Positions 42,953 to 49,889 of a DNA stretch of 64,000 nucleotides are shown here, one piece after another. The stretch is from Acidobacteriota bacterium. GTDB lineage: Bacteria; Acidobacteriota; Blastocatellia; Pyrinomonadales; Pyrinomonadaceae. Position 1 is the stretch's first letter. The number at the start of each line of letters is the position of its first letter. A model generated the notes under the pieces. That model ran no database searches, was not told where the DNA came from, and saw only the letters and a list, made by a program, of their open reading frames with translations. The stretch covers positions 1 through 64,000 of the forward strand of contig JADJBB010000004.1 in assembly GCA_016703965.1 (NCBI GenBank), read 5' to 3'. A program made the translations under genes and the position numbers.

Positions 42953-43510
42953 CTATGCCGGTTGCCGATCGTTTAAGTCCTTGCGCATGACGTACATTCC
43001 GCTGTGCTCAGGTCTTAATCCGGGTTGTTTAAGAACCTCTTCACCGCAAATGGAGTAACCGCAGCTACGGTAAAACCCGATCGAGGTTTCGTTTCCGGCC
43101 ATTACCTTCAGCCATATCAGATCTTTGCCCATTGAACCAGCTATCCCGGCAGCGGTGTCCATCATACGCTTTCCAATACCCTTGCCCTTGAATTCTTTTG
43201 CCAGATAGATCCTTTCGATCTCGAACGCATTGGCATCGGCAAAGAGGGGAAGCGTGTTCTCAGGCCGAAGTTTCAGAAAACCAGCTGCCTTGTCTTTAAA
43301 ATATGCGGCGAAAAAGAGATTCGCGAAGTCGCTAAGCTCGTTCTCCAAAGCCTTCGGGCTGAACGATCTTTCCATATAGGCTTCGCCATCGTCGTACCAG
43401 AGATATCTGAAATGATCGGCATATGCCCGCCGGGCGATAGCCGACAAAAGCAACGAATCCTTGGGTTGCAGAGGTTCGATCCTTATCACGGCCTTAGACG
43501 TAGATCTCAC
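42953..43510 (-). CDS. GNAT family N-acetyltransferase
   Basis: A 185-residue acetyltransferase. The acetyl-CoA site is IERIYLAKEFKGKGIGKRMM (Q/RxxGxG/A motif as KGKGIG), followed by LIWLKVMAGNETSIGFYRSC and GYSICGEEV, the usual GNAT motif B. The substrate cannot be inferred. Its start overlaps the end of the PhzF gene by 17 bases, so it is coupled to it. It is the last gene of the long unit that begins with the Rrf2 regulator. Confidence 0.87.
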   Translation of the reverse strand: MRSTSKAVIRIEPLQPKDSLLLSAIARRAYADHFRYLWYDDGEAYMERSFSPKALENELSDFANLFFAAYFKDKAAGFLKLRPENTLPLFADANAFEIERIYLAKEFKGKGIGKRMMDTAAGIAGSMGKDLIWLKVMAGNETSIGFYRSCGYSICGEEVLKQPGLRPEHSGMYVMRKDLNDRQPA

Positions 43511-44294
43511 CTTTCATGTATAAAACGGCGTTCCCGCCGATCTTTACCCTGTCACCTGCCAGTTCGCAAAACAACTCACCGCCCCGGGCCGACACCTGCC
43601 GGGCAAACATCTCGGTCTTGCCGAGCCTCTCAGCCCAAAAAGGTATCAAATTGCAGTGAGACGAACCCGTCACCGGATCCTCGAACACTCCGACCTCGGG
43701 TGCAAAGAAACGGGACACAAAATCGGAAGAATCTCCGGGCGCTGTGACGATAAAACCATGCGCGTCAATTTTAAGAAGAGCCGCTATGTCATGGAGCGCG
43801 GAAAAATTTGGTTTCAGGTCAAGCACGTCCTGCTCGGTTTCAAAGACCAGGAAGTAATCGCGCGCCTTAAAGACCTCGTTTGGCGTTCCTCCGATCGCGT
43901 CGAACAATCCGTCCGGAGCCTCAACCGGCGAGACCGGGCGAGACGGAAAATCAAGCGTCAATACGTCCCCATTCTTTTCGACCGACAGATCTCCGCTTTT
44001 GTGCGAATGAAATCTGATCGTCTTAGTCTCGAGTTTTAAAACATCGAAAATCACGAACGCGGATGCAAGCGTCGCATGCCCGCACAGGTCGATCTCAAAG
44101 GTCGGCGTAAACCAGCGGATCTCAAAAACGTCAGCATTCCTTACGAAAAAAGCGGTTTCGCTCAAGTTATTTTCTTGGGCGATATTATGCATTACATCGT
44201 CCGGCAGCCACGCATCAAGCGGCACGACCGCCGCTGGATTGCCGCCAAAAGGCGACCTCGTAAAGGCATCAACTTGAAAGATATTTAGCTTCAT
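43494..44294 (-). CDS. PhzF family isomerase/epimerase-like protein
   Basis: A 266-residue protein with the PhzF fold. N-terminal FQVDAFTRSPFGGNPAAVVP and NNLSETAFFV carry the conserved catalytic Glu. The second half has FFAPEVGVFEDPVTGSSHCN, also diagnostic. PhzF enzymes isomerise small substrates in secondary metabolism or amino-acid pathways; most members, like this one, have no known substrate. ATG 44294 follows the cupin stop closely; a GTG three codons upstream is an alternative. No phenazine genes are nearby. Confidence 0.9.
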   Translation of the reverse strand: MKLNIFQVDAFTRSPFGGNPAAVVPLDAWLPDDVMHNIAQENNLSETAFFVRNADVFEIRWFTPTFEIDLCGHATLASAFVIFDVLKLETKTIRFHSHKSGDLSVEKNGDVLTLDFPSRPVSPVEAPDGLFDAIGGTPNEVFKARDYFLVFETEQDVLDLKPNFSALHDIAALLKIDAHGFIVTAPGDSSDFVSRFFAPEVGVFEDPVTGSSHCNLIPFWAERLGKTEMFARQVSARGGELFCELAGDRVKIGGNAVLYMKGEIYV

Positions 44295-44295
44295 T

Positions 44296-44610
44296 TTAGA
44301 CACTGCCTTCTTTCTCCACGACTAGAATTCGAGCTTCGCCGATCGGATGCGCAACGTGCTCGCAACCGACACCCGCGAAAAAAATATCGCCCGTCGATAA
44401 TAAAGCCTTCTTCTCCACTCCCTGCTCGCGATAATTCATTTCAACCTCGCCATCTAGAACGGCAAAAACTTCTTCGCCATCGTTGACGTGCCAGATATAC
44501 GGTTGGTCAGTCCAGTGGATCTTGACTGAAACGCCGTCCATAGACGCGACCGGCAGCGATTCCCATGCCCGCGTGCCGGTAAATTCTTTTGCTCTGAAAA
44601 TCTCGGCCAT
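44296..44610 (-). CDS. Small cupin-domain protein
   Basis: A 104-residue single-cupin protein. The fold is seen in YIWHVNDGEEVFAVLDGEVE, with His and Glu in the metal-ligand positions, and in DIFFAGVGCEHVAHPIGEAR with the second His. Length fits stand-alone cupins. Substrate unknown. It is six bases downstream of the RidA gene and is followed at once by the PhzF gene. Confidence 0.85.
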   Translation of the reverse strand: MAEIFRAKEFTGTRAWESLPVASMDGVSVKIHWTDQPYIWHVNDGEEVFAVLDGEVEMNYREQGVEKKALLSTGDIFFAGVGCEHVAHPIGEARILVVEKEGSV

Positions 44611-44616
44611 CGTTCT

Positions 44617-45123
44617 CTACCTATTGCCGCCCTTAACGACTGCCACAACCTCGATCTCGATCTTGCCATCACGCGGCAATTTCACAACCTGCACCGTCGA
44701 ACGCGCCGGAAACGGAGCCTTGAACCGTTTCGCGTAGACCTCGTTCATCTTGGCAAAGTCGTTCAGATCCGTCAGAAAAACAGTCGTTTTCACCGCATCG
44801 TCGAGCGAGCTGCCCGAAGCTTTCAGCACAGCCTCAATATTCTTCAAAACCTGCTCGGTCTGCGCCTCGATCCCGCCGTCAACGATCGATCCCGTCTTTG
44901 GATCCGCTCCGACCTGGCCGGCAGTGTAGATAAACCCGTTGGCAATGATCGCCTGCGAATACGGCCCGATCGCCTTCGGAGCCTCGCTGGTCTCGATCGC
45001 TCGTTTGACCGAAACCTGGGCCGAAACGTCGCTGAGCTCACTGCTCAATAGACTCACGGCAACGATTGAAACCGCCACGATCGCGAATATGGCAAACGCG
45101 ATCCACCTACGCTCGATATTCAT
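44617..45123 (-). CDS. RidA family protein with an N-terminal membrane anchor
   Basis: A 168-residue RidA/YjgF protein. Residues 1-40 hold a membrane segment or signal (WIAFAIFAIVAVSIVAVSLL), unusual for the family. The RidA core follows: KAIGPYSQAIIANGFIYTAG, QTEQVLKNIEAVLKASGSSL, and PARSTVQVVKLPRDGKIEIE with the conserved catalytic Arg. Cytoplasmic RidA destroys reactive enamine/imine intermediates; the exported location here suggests another role. ATG 45123 overlaps nothing but lies 5 bases after the sbtA stop; a TTG four codons earlier is less likely. Confidence 0.88.
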   Translation of the reverse strand: MNIERRWIAFAIFAIVAVSIVAVSLLSSELSDVSAQVSVKRAIETSEAPKAIGPYSQAIIANGFIYTAGQVGADPKTGSIVDGGIEAQTEQVLKNIEAVLKASGSSLDDAVKTTVFLTDLNDFAKMNEVYAKRFKAPFPARSTVQVVKLPRDGKIEIEVVAVVKGGNR

Positions 45124-45127
45124 ATAT

Positions 45128-46099
45128 CTATCCAAAATTCACATACTTGACCACAGCATAATAGATCGGCATTCCGATGGTTATGTTGAAAGGGAATGTG
45201 ACGCCCAAAGCCATCGGAATATATAGTCCGGGATCGGCCTTTGGTGCCGCAAGCCGCATAGCTGCGGGAACAGCGATATAGGACGCGCTTGCGGCCAGCA
45301 CGCCGAACATGAACCGGTTTCCAGGATTCTTAGTGATCAAACCGCTGAAGATCGCAAAAAATACCCCGTTTATCAGAGGAATCACGATCCCGAAAGCCGC
45401 AACGAACCAACCATATTTCCGAAAAGCGGCAAATCTACGCGCCGTGACCATGCCCATTTCGAGCAGGAAGATCGCGAGAAAACCCTTGAAAATATCAGTC
45501 GTAAACGGCTTAATACCCTCCGCCTGTTTGCTGTCGGCAATGATACCTATGACGAGGCTTCCGACAACCATTAGGACACTGCCATTCGTTAGCGAATGAT
45601 GAAAAATGCTCCTCAGTCGTCCGCGACTGCTGGAATCCTTTTCATATTTCATCATCAGGATAACGCCGATGATGATCGCCGGCGTTTCCATTAGAGCCAT
45701 GACGGCAACCATGTGCCCGCCGAAGGTTTGCTGCTGAGCCTCAAGAAACGATGTTGCCGCAACAAACGTAACAGCGCTAACCGACCCATACGTTGCCGCA
45801 ACGGCCGCCGCGTCGCTCACCTCCATCCTGCGTTTCAGAATGAAAAATGTATAGAACGGCACGAAGCAAGCGGCAACAATGCCCAAAATGAGCGAAAAGA
45901 ATATCTCGGTCGAAAAGTCGCTGTGGGCCAGTTCCTGCCCGCCTTTGAATCCGATGGCAAACAACAGATAAAGCGAGATGAACTTGACCGTCGTCGCCGG
46001 TATCTCAAGATCGCTGCGAACGACGGTAGCGACGATCCCCAACGCAAAAAACAAAAGCGTTGGGTTGGTCAGGCTGGAAAGGATCAGCTGTGGGTCCAT
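45128..46099 (-). CDS. SbtA-like sodium-dependent bicarbonate transporter family protein
   Basis: A 323-residue inner-membrane protein with about ten hydrophobic segments matching the SbtA (DUF897) family. Diagnostic text: FISLYLLFAIGFKGGQELAH, AATYGSVSAVTFVAATSFLE, and FGVLAASASYIAVPAAMRLA, then PGLYIPMALGVTFPFNITIG. Cyanobacterial SbtA imports bicarbonate with sodium and is blocked by SbtB; no SbtB-like PII gene is present. In a non-autotroph the substrate may be bicarbonate for carboxylases or another anion. It is flanked by two RidA genes in one unit. Confidence 0.88.
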   Translation of the reverse strand: MDPQLILSSLTNPTLLFFALGIVATVVRSDLEIPATTVKFISLYLLFAIGFKGGQELAHSDFSTEIFFSLILGIVAACFVPFYTFFILKRRMEVSDAAAVAATYGSVSAVTFVAATSFLEAQQQTFGGHMVAVMALMETPAIIIGVILMMKYEKDSSSRGRLRSIFHHSLTNGSVLMVVGSLVIGIIADSKQAEGIKPFTTDIFKGFLAIFLLEMGMVTARRFAAFRKYGWFVAAFGIVIPLINGVFFAIFSGLITKNPGNRFMFGVLAASASYIAVPAAMRLAAPKADPGLYIPMALGVTFPFNITIGMPIYYAVVKYVNFG

Positions 46100-46102
46100 C
46101 TA

Positions 46103-46489
46103 TCAACGATCGGTCGGCTTTGCTGCGATCGCCTGTATCTCGATCTTGGTTCCAAAATGCAGATCCTTCACCGGCACGATCGCTCTCGCCGGACGATGAT
46201 CGCCCATCACGCGTGCGTAAGCCGCATTCACCGCACCCCACAATTCCATGTCAGAGACATAGATCGTAAACTGCAAAACGCGCCCCAGATCACTCCCCGC
46301 CGCGTGCAAAACCGCCTCGACGTTCCGCAAAGCAAGTTCCGTCTGCCCATCAATATCACCCGTAAAGGGCTCGCGCGTATCCAGCGTCATCGGCAACTGC
46401 CCCGAAACATAGATCAAGCCGTCGTGCTCGATCCCCGGGCTATAGTGGCCTTTGGGTTTTGGTTGACCTGAAGGTTGGATCGTTATCAT
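46103..46489 (-). CDS. RidA family protein
   Basis: A 128-residue cytoplasmic RidA/YjgF protein (HYSPGIEHDGLIYVSGQLPM, TELALRNVEAVLHAAGSDLG, GDHRPARAIVPVKDLHFGTK). The conserved Arg of the active site is in RPARAIVPV. RidA proteins deaminate reactive enamines from amino-acid enzymes. It overlaps the BRCT gene by four bases and lies three bases before sbtA. A second, anchored RidA is just downstream of sbtA. Confidence 0.9.
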   Translation of the reverse strand: MITIQPSGQPKPKGHYSPGIEHDGLIYVSGQLPMTLDTREPFTGDIDGQTELALRNVEAVLHAAGSDLGRVLQFTIYVSDMELWGAVNAAYARVMGDHRPARAIVPVKDLHFGTKIEIQAIAAKPTDR

Positions 46490-46839
46490 ATTTTTTGAGC
46501 CTCAACGAATGCAATGAATCCATCTTCATCGGTAACGTGAACTCCCTGAAGTTCCGCCTTCTTAATCTTGCTTTCCCCAGCATTAGGACCTATGACAAGC
46601 AGAACCAAGCCCTTAGCTACTGAGTCCTTTGGTTCCAGTCCTACAGTTCCCGCAATAGTTTCAAGTCTTTCTCTGTTTGCAGAACTGAAGCCAGTGAAAC
46701 AGACTTGCGGGAATTTCTCTGCTTTTGGTAGAGCGTACACCTTCTGCCAAGCATCTCGTTCCGACAACAATAGAATAGCTTCCTCGGCTAGGTCAGTTTT
46801 CGATCGGAGTATCCGCCACGGATCTGGTCTTGAACTCAT
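46486..46839 (-). CDS. Small BRCT-domain protein
   Basis: A 117-residue protein whose last 75 residues form a BRCT domain: FPQVCFTGFSSANRERLETI, then LVLLVIGPNAGESKIKKAEL, QGVHVTDEDGFIAFVEA. The N-terminal 40 residues are helical and unassigned. BRCT domains in bacteria usually sit in DNA ligase LigA or bind phosphorylated partners or DNA ends. A stand-alone copy beside sufB and ridA is unusual and its function is unknown. It starts five bases after sufB and overlaps ridA. Confidence 0.82.
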   Translation of the reverse strand: MSSRPDPWRILRSKTDLAEEAILLLSERDAWQKVYALPKAEKFPQVCFTGFSSANRERLETIAGTVGLEPKDSVAKGLVLLVIGPNAGESKIKKAELQGVHVTDEDGFIAFVEAQKI

Positions 46840-46844
46840 TCTAC

Positions 46845-48284
46845 TTACCCTACGCTTCCCTCAAGCTTCAATCCCAACAACTTCGTCGCCTCGACCGCAT
46901 ATTCCATCGGCAACTCACGGAAAACTTCCTTGCAAAACCCGTTGATGATGAGCGAAACAGCATCTTCCTGCGGGATTCCACGTTGCTGCAAGTAAAACAA
47001 CTGGTCTTCGCTGATCTTGCTCGTCGTCGCTTCGTGTTCGACTCGGGCGGTGTTGTTCATTACCTCGATGTACGGGAACGTGTTCGCCTCGGACTTGCCG
47101 CCGATGAGCATCGAATCGCATTGGGTGTAATTTCTCGCACCTTCGGCTTTCGGCATTATCTTGACGAGGCCGCGATAGCTGTTGTTCGATTTTCCGGCTG
47201 AGATGCCTTTTGAGATGATCGTTGATTTTGTGTTCTTGCCAAGGTGGATCATCTTGGTGCCCGTGTCGGCGATCTGGGCGTTGTTGGTTAAGGCCACGGA
47301 GTAGAATTCACCGATCGAATTATCGCCCTGCAAGATAACGCTCGGATATTTCCAGGTGATGGCACTGCCGGTCTCAACCTGTGTCCAAGAAATTTTCGAT
47401 CTCACACCGCGACAAGCACCGCGCTTTGTCACAAAGTTATAAATACCGCCCTTGCCGTTCTCGTCACCGGCGTACCAGTTCTGAACGGTCGAGTATTTGA
47501 TCTCGGCGTCGTCCAAAGCGACCAGCTCGACGACCGCCGCGTGGAGCTGATTGGTATCAAACTGCGGTGCCGTGCAGCCCTCGTTATACGCCACATAGCC
47601 GCCTTCTTCAGCCACGATCAGCGTACGTTCGAACTGCCCCGCTTCCTGCGTATTGATGCGGAAATATGTCGAAAGCTCCATCGGGCAGCGGACGCCTTTT
47701 GGGATAAAGACGAACGAACCGTCGGAGAAAACCGCCGAGTTCAGAGCCGCGTAATAATTGTCGCCGACGGGAACGACCGAGCCCAGATATTTCTGGATCT
47801 TGTCCGGATAAAGCTCGACGGCCTCGGTAAACGAACAAAAGATCACGCCGGCCTCAAGCAGCTTTTTCTTGTAAGTTGTCGCGACCGACACCGAATCAAA
47901 CACCGCATCGACCGCCACGTTCGCAAGCATTTTCTGCTCGGTTATCGGGATGCCGAGTTTTTCGAACGTCCGCAGCAATTCCGGGTCGACCTCGTCCAGA
48001 CTCGCTTTCGAAGGCTTTTGCTTCGGGGCCGAATAGTACGAGATATTCTGAAAATCGATCGCCGGGTAGTCAAAATTCGCCCAGTTGTCCGGCTGCTCCA
48101 TCGTAAGCCATTTCCGGTACGCCTTCAGCCGAAAATCGAGCATCCATTCGGGCTCGTTCTTTTTTGACGAGATGAGCCGCACGGTGTCTTCCGACAGGCC
48201 GCGAGCGATCGTCTCGGTCTCGATATCCGTGACAAAGCCGTATTTGTATTCCCGATTTGTAAGTAATTCTGCTGCTGTCGACAT
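46845..48284 (-). CDS. sufB: SufB Fe-S assembly scaffold
   Basis: A 479-residue SufB, the cluster-bearing subunit of SufBCD. Characteristic text: PKGVRCPMELSTYFRINTQE, EGCTAPQFDTNQLHAAVVEL, NFVTKRGACRGVRSKISWTQ, VETGSAITWKYPSVILQGDN, and ARVEHEATTSKISEDQLFYL with the conserved His/Glu. Normal length. The first suf gene after the Rrf2 regulator in transcription order, separated from it only by an 80-residue gene. sufC lies 5.5 kb further on, in a separate unit. Confidence 0.97.
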   Translation of the reverse strand: MSTAAELLTNREYKYGFVTDIETETIARGLSEDTVRLISSKKNEPEWMLDFRLKAYRKWLTMEQPDNWANFDYPAIDFQNISYYSAPKQKPSKASLDEVDPELLRTFEKLGIPITEQKMLANVAVDAVFDSVSVATTYKKKLLEAGVIFCSFTEAVELYPDKIQKYLGSVVPVGDNYYAALNSAVFSDGSFVFIPKGVRCPMELSTYFRINTQEAGQFERTLIVAEEGGYVAYNEGCTAPQFDTNQLHAAVVELVALDDAEIKYSTVQNWYAGDENGKGGIYNFVTKRGACRGVRSKISWTQVETGSAITWKYPSVILQGDNSIGEFYSVALTNNAQIADTGTKMIHLGKNTKSTIISKGISAGKSNNSYRGLVKIMPKAEGARNYTQCDSMLIGGKSEANTFPYIEVMNNTARVEHEATTSKISEDQLFYLQQRGIPQEDAVSLIINGFCKEVFRELPMEYAVEATKLLGLKLEGSVG

Positions 48285-48286
48285 AT

Positions 48287-48529
48287 TTATTCCGCCCCGG
48301 CGATCTCAAAAAAACCCTGCTGCACTTCCAAATGCAAGGCTCCATCCTTCACCTTAAATCCACTGCACGGGAGTATCTTCCCATCCACCGTGATCAGCGT
48401 CTGGTACGCGAGTTCTCGCGTTTTCGTGTCCAACGCGTTCACGCTCAAAGCGTCCCGCTTGCATCCTTTCGGCAAAGTGATCGTGACCCTGGTCATTTCC
48501 AGATCGCTGTTCTCTATCGCCGTCTTCAT
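48287..48529 (-). CDS. Small hypothetical protein between rrf2 and sufB
   Basis: An 80-residue soluble protein (MKTAIENSDLEMTRVTITLP, then KGCKRDALSVNALDTKTREL, end GFFEIAGAE). One Cys near residue 23 and one in ILPCSGFKV. I do not recognise it. ATG 48529 is chosen: it lies two bases after the Rrf2 stop. The frame is open 54 codons upstream only as a shadow of rrf2. It is translated between the regulator and sufB, so a link to Fe-S assembly is plausible. Confidence 0.65.
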   Translation of the reverse strand: MKTAIENSDLEMTRVTITLPKGCKRDALSVNALDTKTRELAYQTLITVDGKILPCSGFKVKDGALHLEVQQGFFEIAGAE

Positions 48530-48531
48530 TT

Positions 48532-49011
48532 TCAAATTCTCTGGGCTTCCAGCGTTCGATGTATGCCTTGGATCGAATGGAACATCGCATCGACCTTGCT
48601 CTCGTTGCCGACCAGCTGAGCCAATGTGATGCGGGACAATGCATTCTCTACGATCTCGTGAAGCCCAACAATAACGGGTCGAATGCCGCAATCGCCTTTA
48701 TGCACGCAAGTGTCGAGCACGCCGGTGTAGCTCTCGCAGTGCTTGTCGACGACGTCGGCGTCGAGCACCTTGATGATCTCGTTCAGCCTGATCTCCTCAG
48801 CTGGACGCGCAAGACAATAGCCGCCCTTCGTTCCCCGCGTCGAGTGAACAAAATCCGCCTTGTTCAGCAGCCACATCAGCTTGCCGGCATTCGCCGTCGA
48901 AATGCCCTCAAGCTCCGCGATCTGCGGCAGCGTCAGGCTCTCGCCATCAGGCAAATTCGCCAGTTGGACCAGGCATCGAAGTCCGTATTCCTCTTGTGCC
49001 GAAATTTTCAT
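48532..49011 (-). CDS. Rrf2 family transcriptional regulator (IscR/SufR-like) with three Cys
   Basis: A 159-residue winged-helix regulator. The DNA-binding part is YGLRCLVQLANL, then LTLPQIAELEGISTANAGKL and the wing VHSTRGTKGGYCLARPAEEI. Cys92, Cys102 and Cys108 (HCESYTGVLDTC, VHKGDCGI) are in the place of the Fe-S ligands of IscR, so it probably senses cluster supply and controls the suf genes. First gene of a tightly packed minus-strand unit that continues through sufB to the GNAT gene. A promoter lies just upstream. Confidence 0.9.
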   Translation of the reverse strand: MKISAQEEYGLRCLVQLANLPDGESLTLPQIAELEGISTANAGKLMWLLNKADFVHSTRGTKGGYCLARPAEEIRLNEIIKVLDADVVDKHCESYTGVLDTCVHKGDCGIRPVIVGLHEIVENALSRITLAQLVGNESKVDAMFHSIQGIHRTLEAQRI

Positions 49012-49056
49012 AAACCACGCTCAGACAATTGATTTGATAATCGTTCTAATGCCCAT

Positions 49057-49085
49057 ATAATCGCAAAACATTATTTTTTTGTCAA
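49057..49085 (-). promoter_or_regulatory. Promoter of the rrf2-sufB unit
   Basis: Minus-strand TTGACA (49085-49080) and GATTAT (49062-49057) with a 17-base spacer, 46 bases before the rrf2 start. A perfect -35 box. An Rrf2 operator is expected here, but I cannot match a known consensus. Confidence 0.65.
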
Positions 49086-49109
49086 GATTGCAATAATCCG
49101 TTTTTGACT

Positions 49110-49239
49110 GGAACGCAGGCGGCTCGCCTGCAAGCGTTCCGCTTCGGGACGCTGACGAACGTGGTGATAATTCAAGTTGAAAAATAACAACCGGATCACG
49201 CCGGAGGCACCGGCGTTGCAGGCGAGCCGCCTGCGGTCC
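49110..49239. repeat. Inverted repeat element (family C)
   Basis: Arms 49110-49131 and 49218-49239 are 22 bases each and inverse with one mismatch; core GCAGGCGGCTCGCCTGC. The right part shares CACGCCGGAGGCACCGGCGT with the coding copy at 52737-52785. It fills the gap between rrf2 and the FKBP gene. It may terminate FKBP transcription. Confidence 0.85.
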
Positions 49240-49245
49240 GGGCTT

Positions 49246-49704
49246 TTACTTCGGATTTATATCCATCAATTCCACGATAAATATCATCGATGCGTTCGGC
49301 GGGATCGGGCCGTTGCCTTTTTCGCCGTAGCCGATCTTGGGCGGGATGATGAAAATTGCCTGATCGCCGGTGTGCATTTTGGCGATGCCTTCGTCCCAGC
49401 CCTTGATCACGCGGCCCTTGCCGAGCGGGAACGTTATCGCCCGGCCGCTGTCGTACGAGCTGTCAAACTTCTTCCCGTTCATCAGCGTTCCGGTGTAATT
49501 AACGACCACAATGTCACCCGCCTTCGCCTGACGGCCTTTTCCGCGTTTGGTGATGATGTACGACAAACCTGAGGCCGTCTTGATCAAACCGTTAGCAGCC
49601 GGTTTCGCCGGAGCCGGCGGCATCTTCCGCGGCCGCGTCTGTGCGTGCGTCACAAAAGCAAAGGCAAAAACGATAGCAACTATCAGAAATATTCGTCGGC
49701 TCAT
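49246..49704 (-). CDS. Exported FKBP-type peptidyl-prolyl isomerase
   Basis: A 152-residue exported isomerase with a signal peptide (IFLIVAIVFAFAFVTHAQ). The FKBP core reads GDIVVVNYTGTLMNGKKFDS, SYDSGRAITFPLGKGRVIKG, then WDEGIAKMHTGDQAIFIIPP and IGYGEKGNGPIPPNASMIFI, all family landmarks including Tyr, Asp, Phe and Trp of the active site. It speeds folding of periplasmic proteins. It is a single gene with repeat elements on both sides. Confidence 0.95.
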   Translation of the reverse strand: MSRRIFLIVAIVFAFAFVTHAQTRPRKMPPAPAKPAANGLIKTASGLSYIITKRGKGRQAKAGDIVVVNYTGTLMNGKKFDSSYDSGRAITFPLGKGRVIKGWDEGIAKMHTGDQAIFIIPPKIGYGEKGNGPIPPNASMIFIVELMDINPK

Positions 49705-49768
49705 ATTGTTTGGTTGGGTAGATCGAACGGGAAAAGAGTAGCATATTCGACGACGATGCCGTAAGGCG

Positions 49769-49877
49769 ACTGGACCGCAAGCGTCCCGCTTGCCAACGCC
49801 GGTTCCTCGGGCGTGAATAAGTTAGCGCCTCACGAAATTTACCCATACACAGGCAAGCGGGACGCTTGCGGTCCAGT
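49769..49877. repeat. Perfect 26-bp inverted repeat element
   Basis: Arms 49769-49794 and 49852-49877 are exact inverses (core GGACCGCAAGCGTCCCGCTT). The spacer is 57 bases. It lies between the M1 peptidase stop and the FKBP start and may terminate the peptidase transcript. Confidence 0.92.
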
Positions 49878-49889
49878 CAGCTCCGCCAC

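Noticed and set aside
49110..49877. CRISPR array around the FKBP gene
   Set aside because: The repeats are inverted, not regularly spaced direct repeats, and no cas genes are present.
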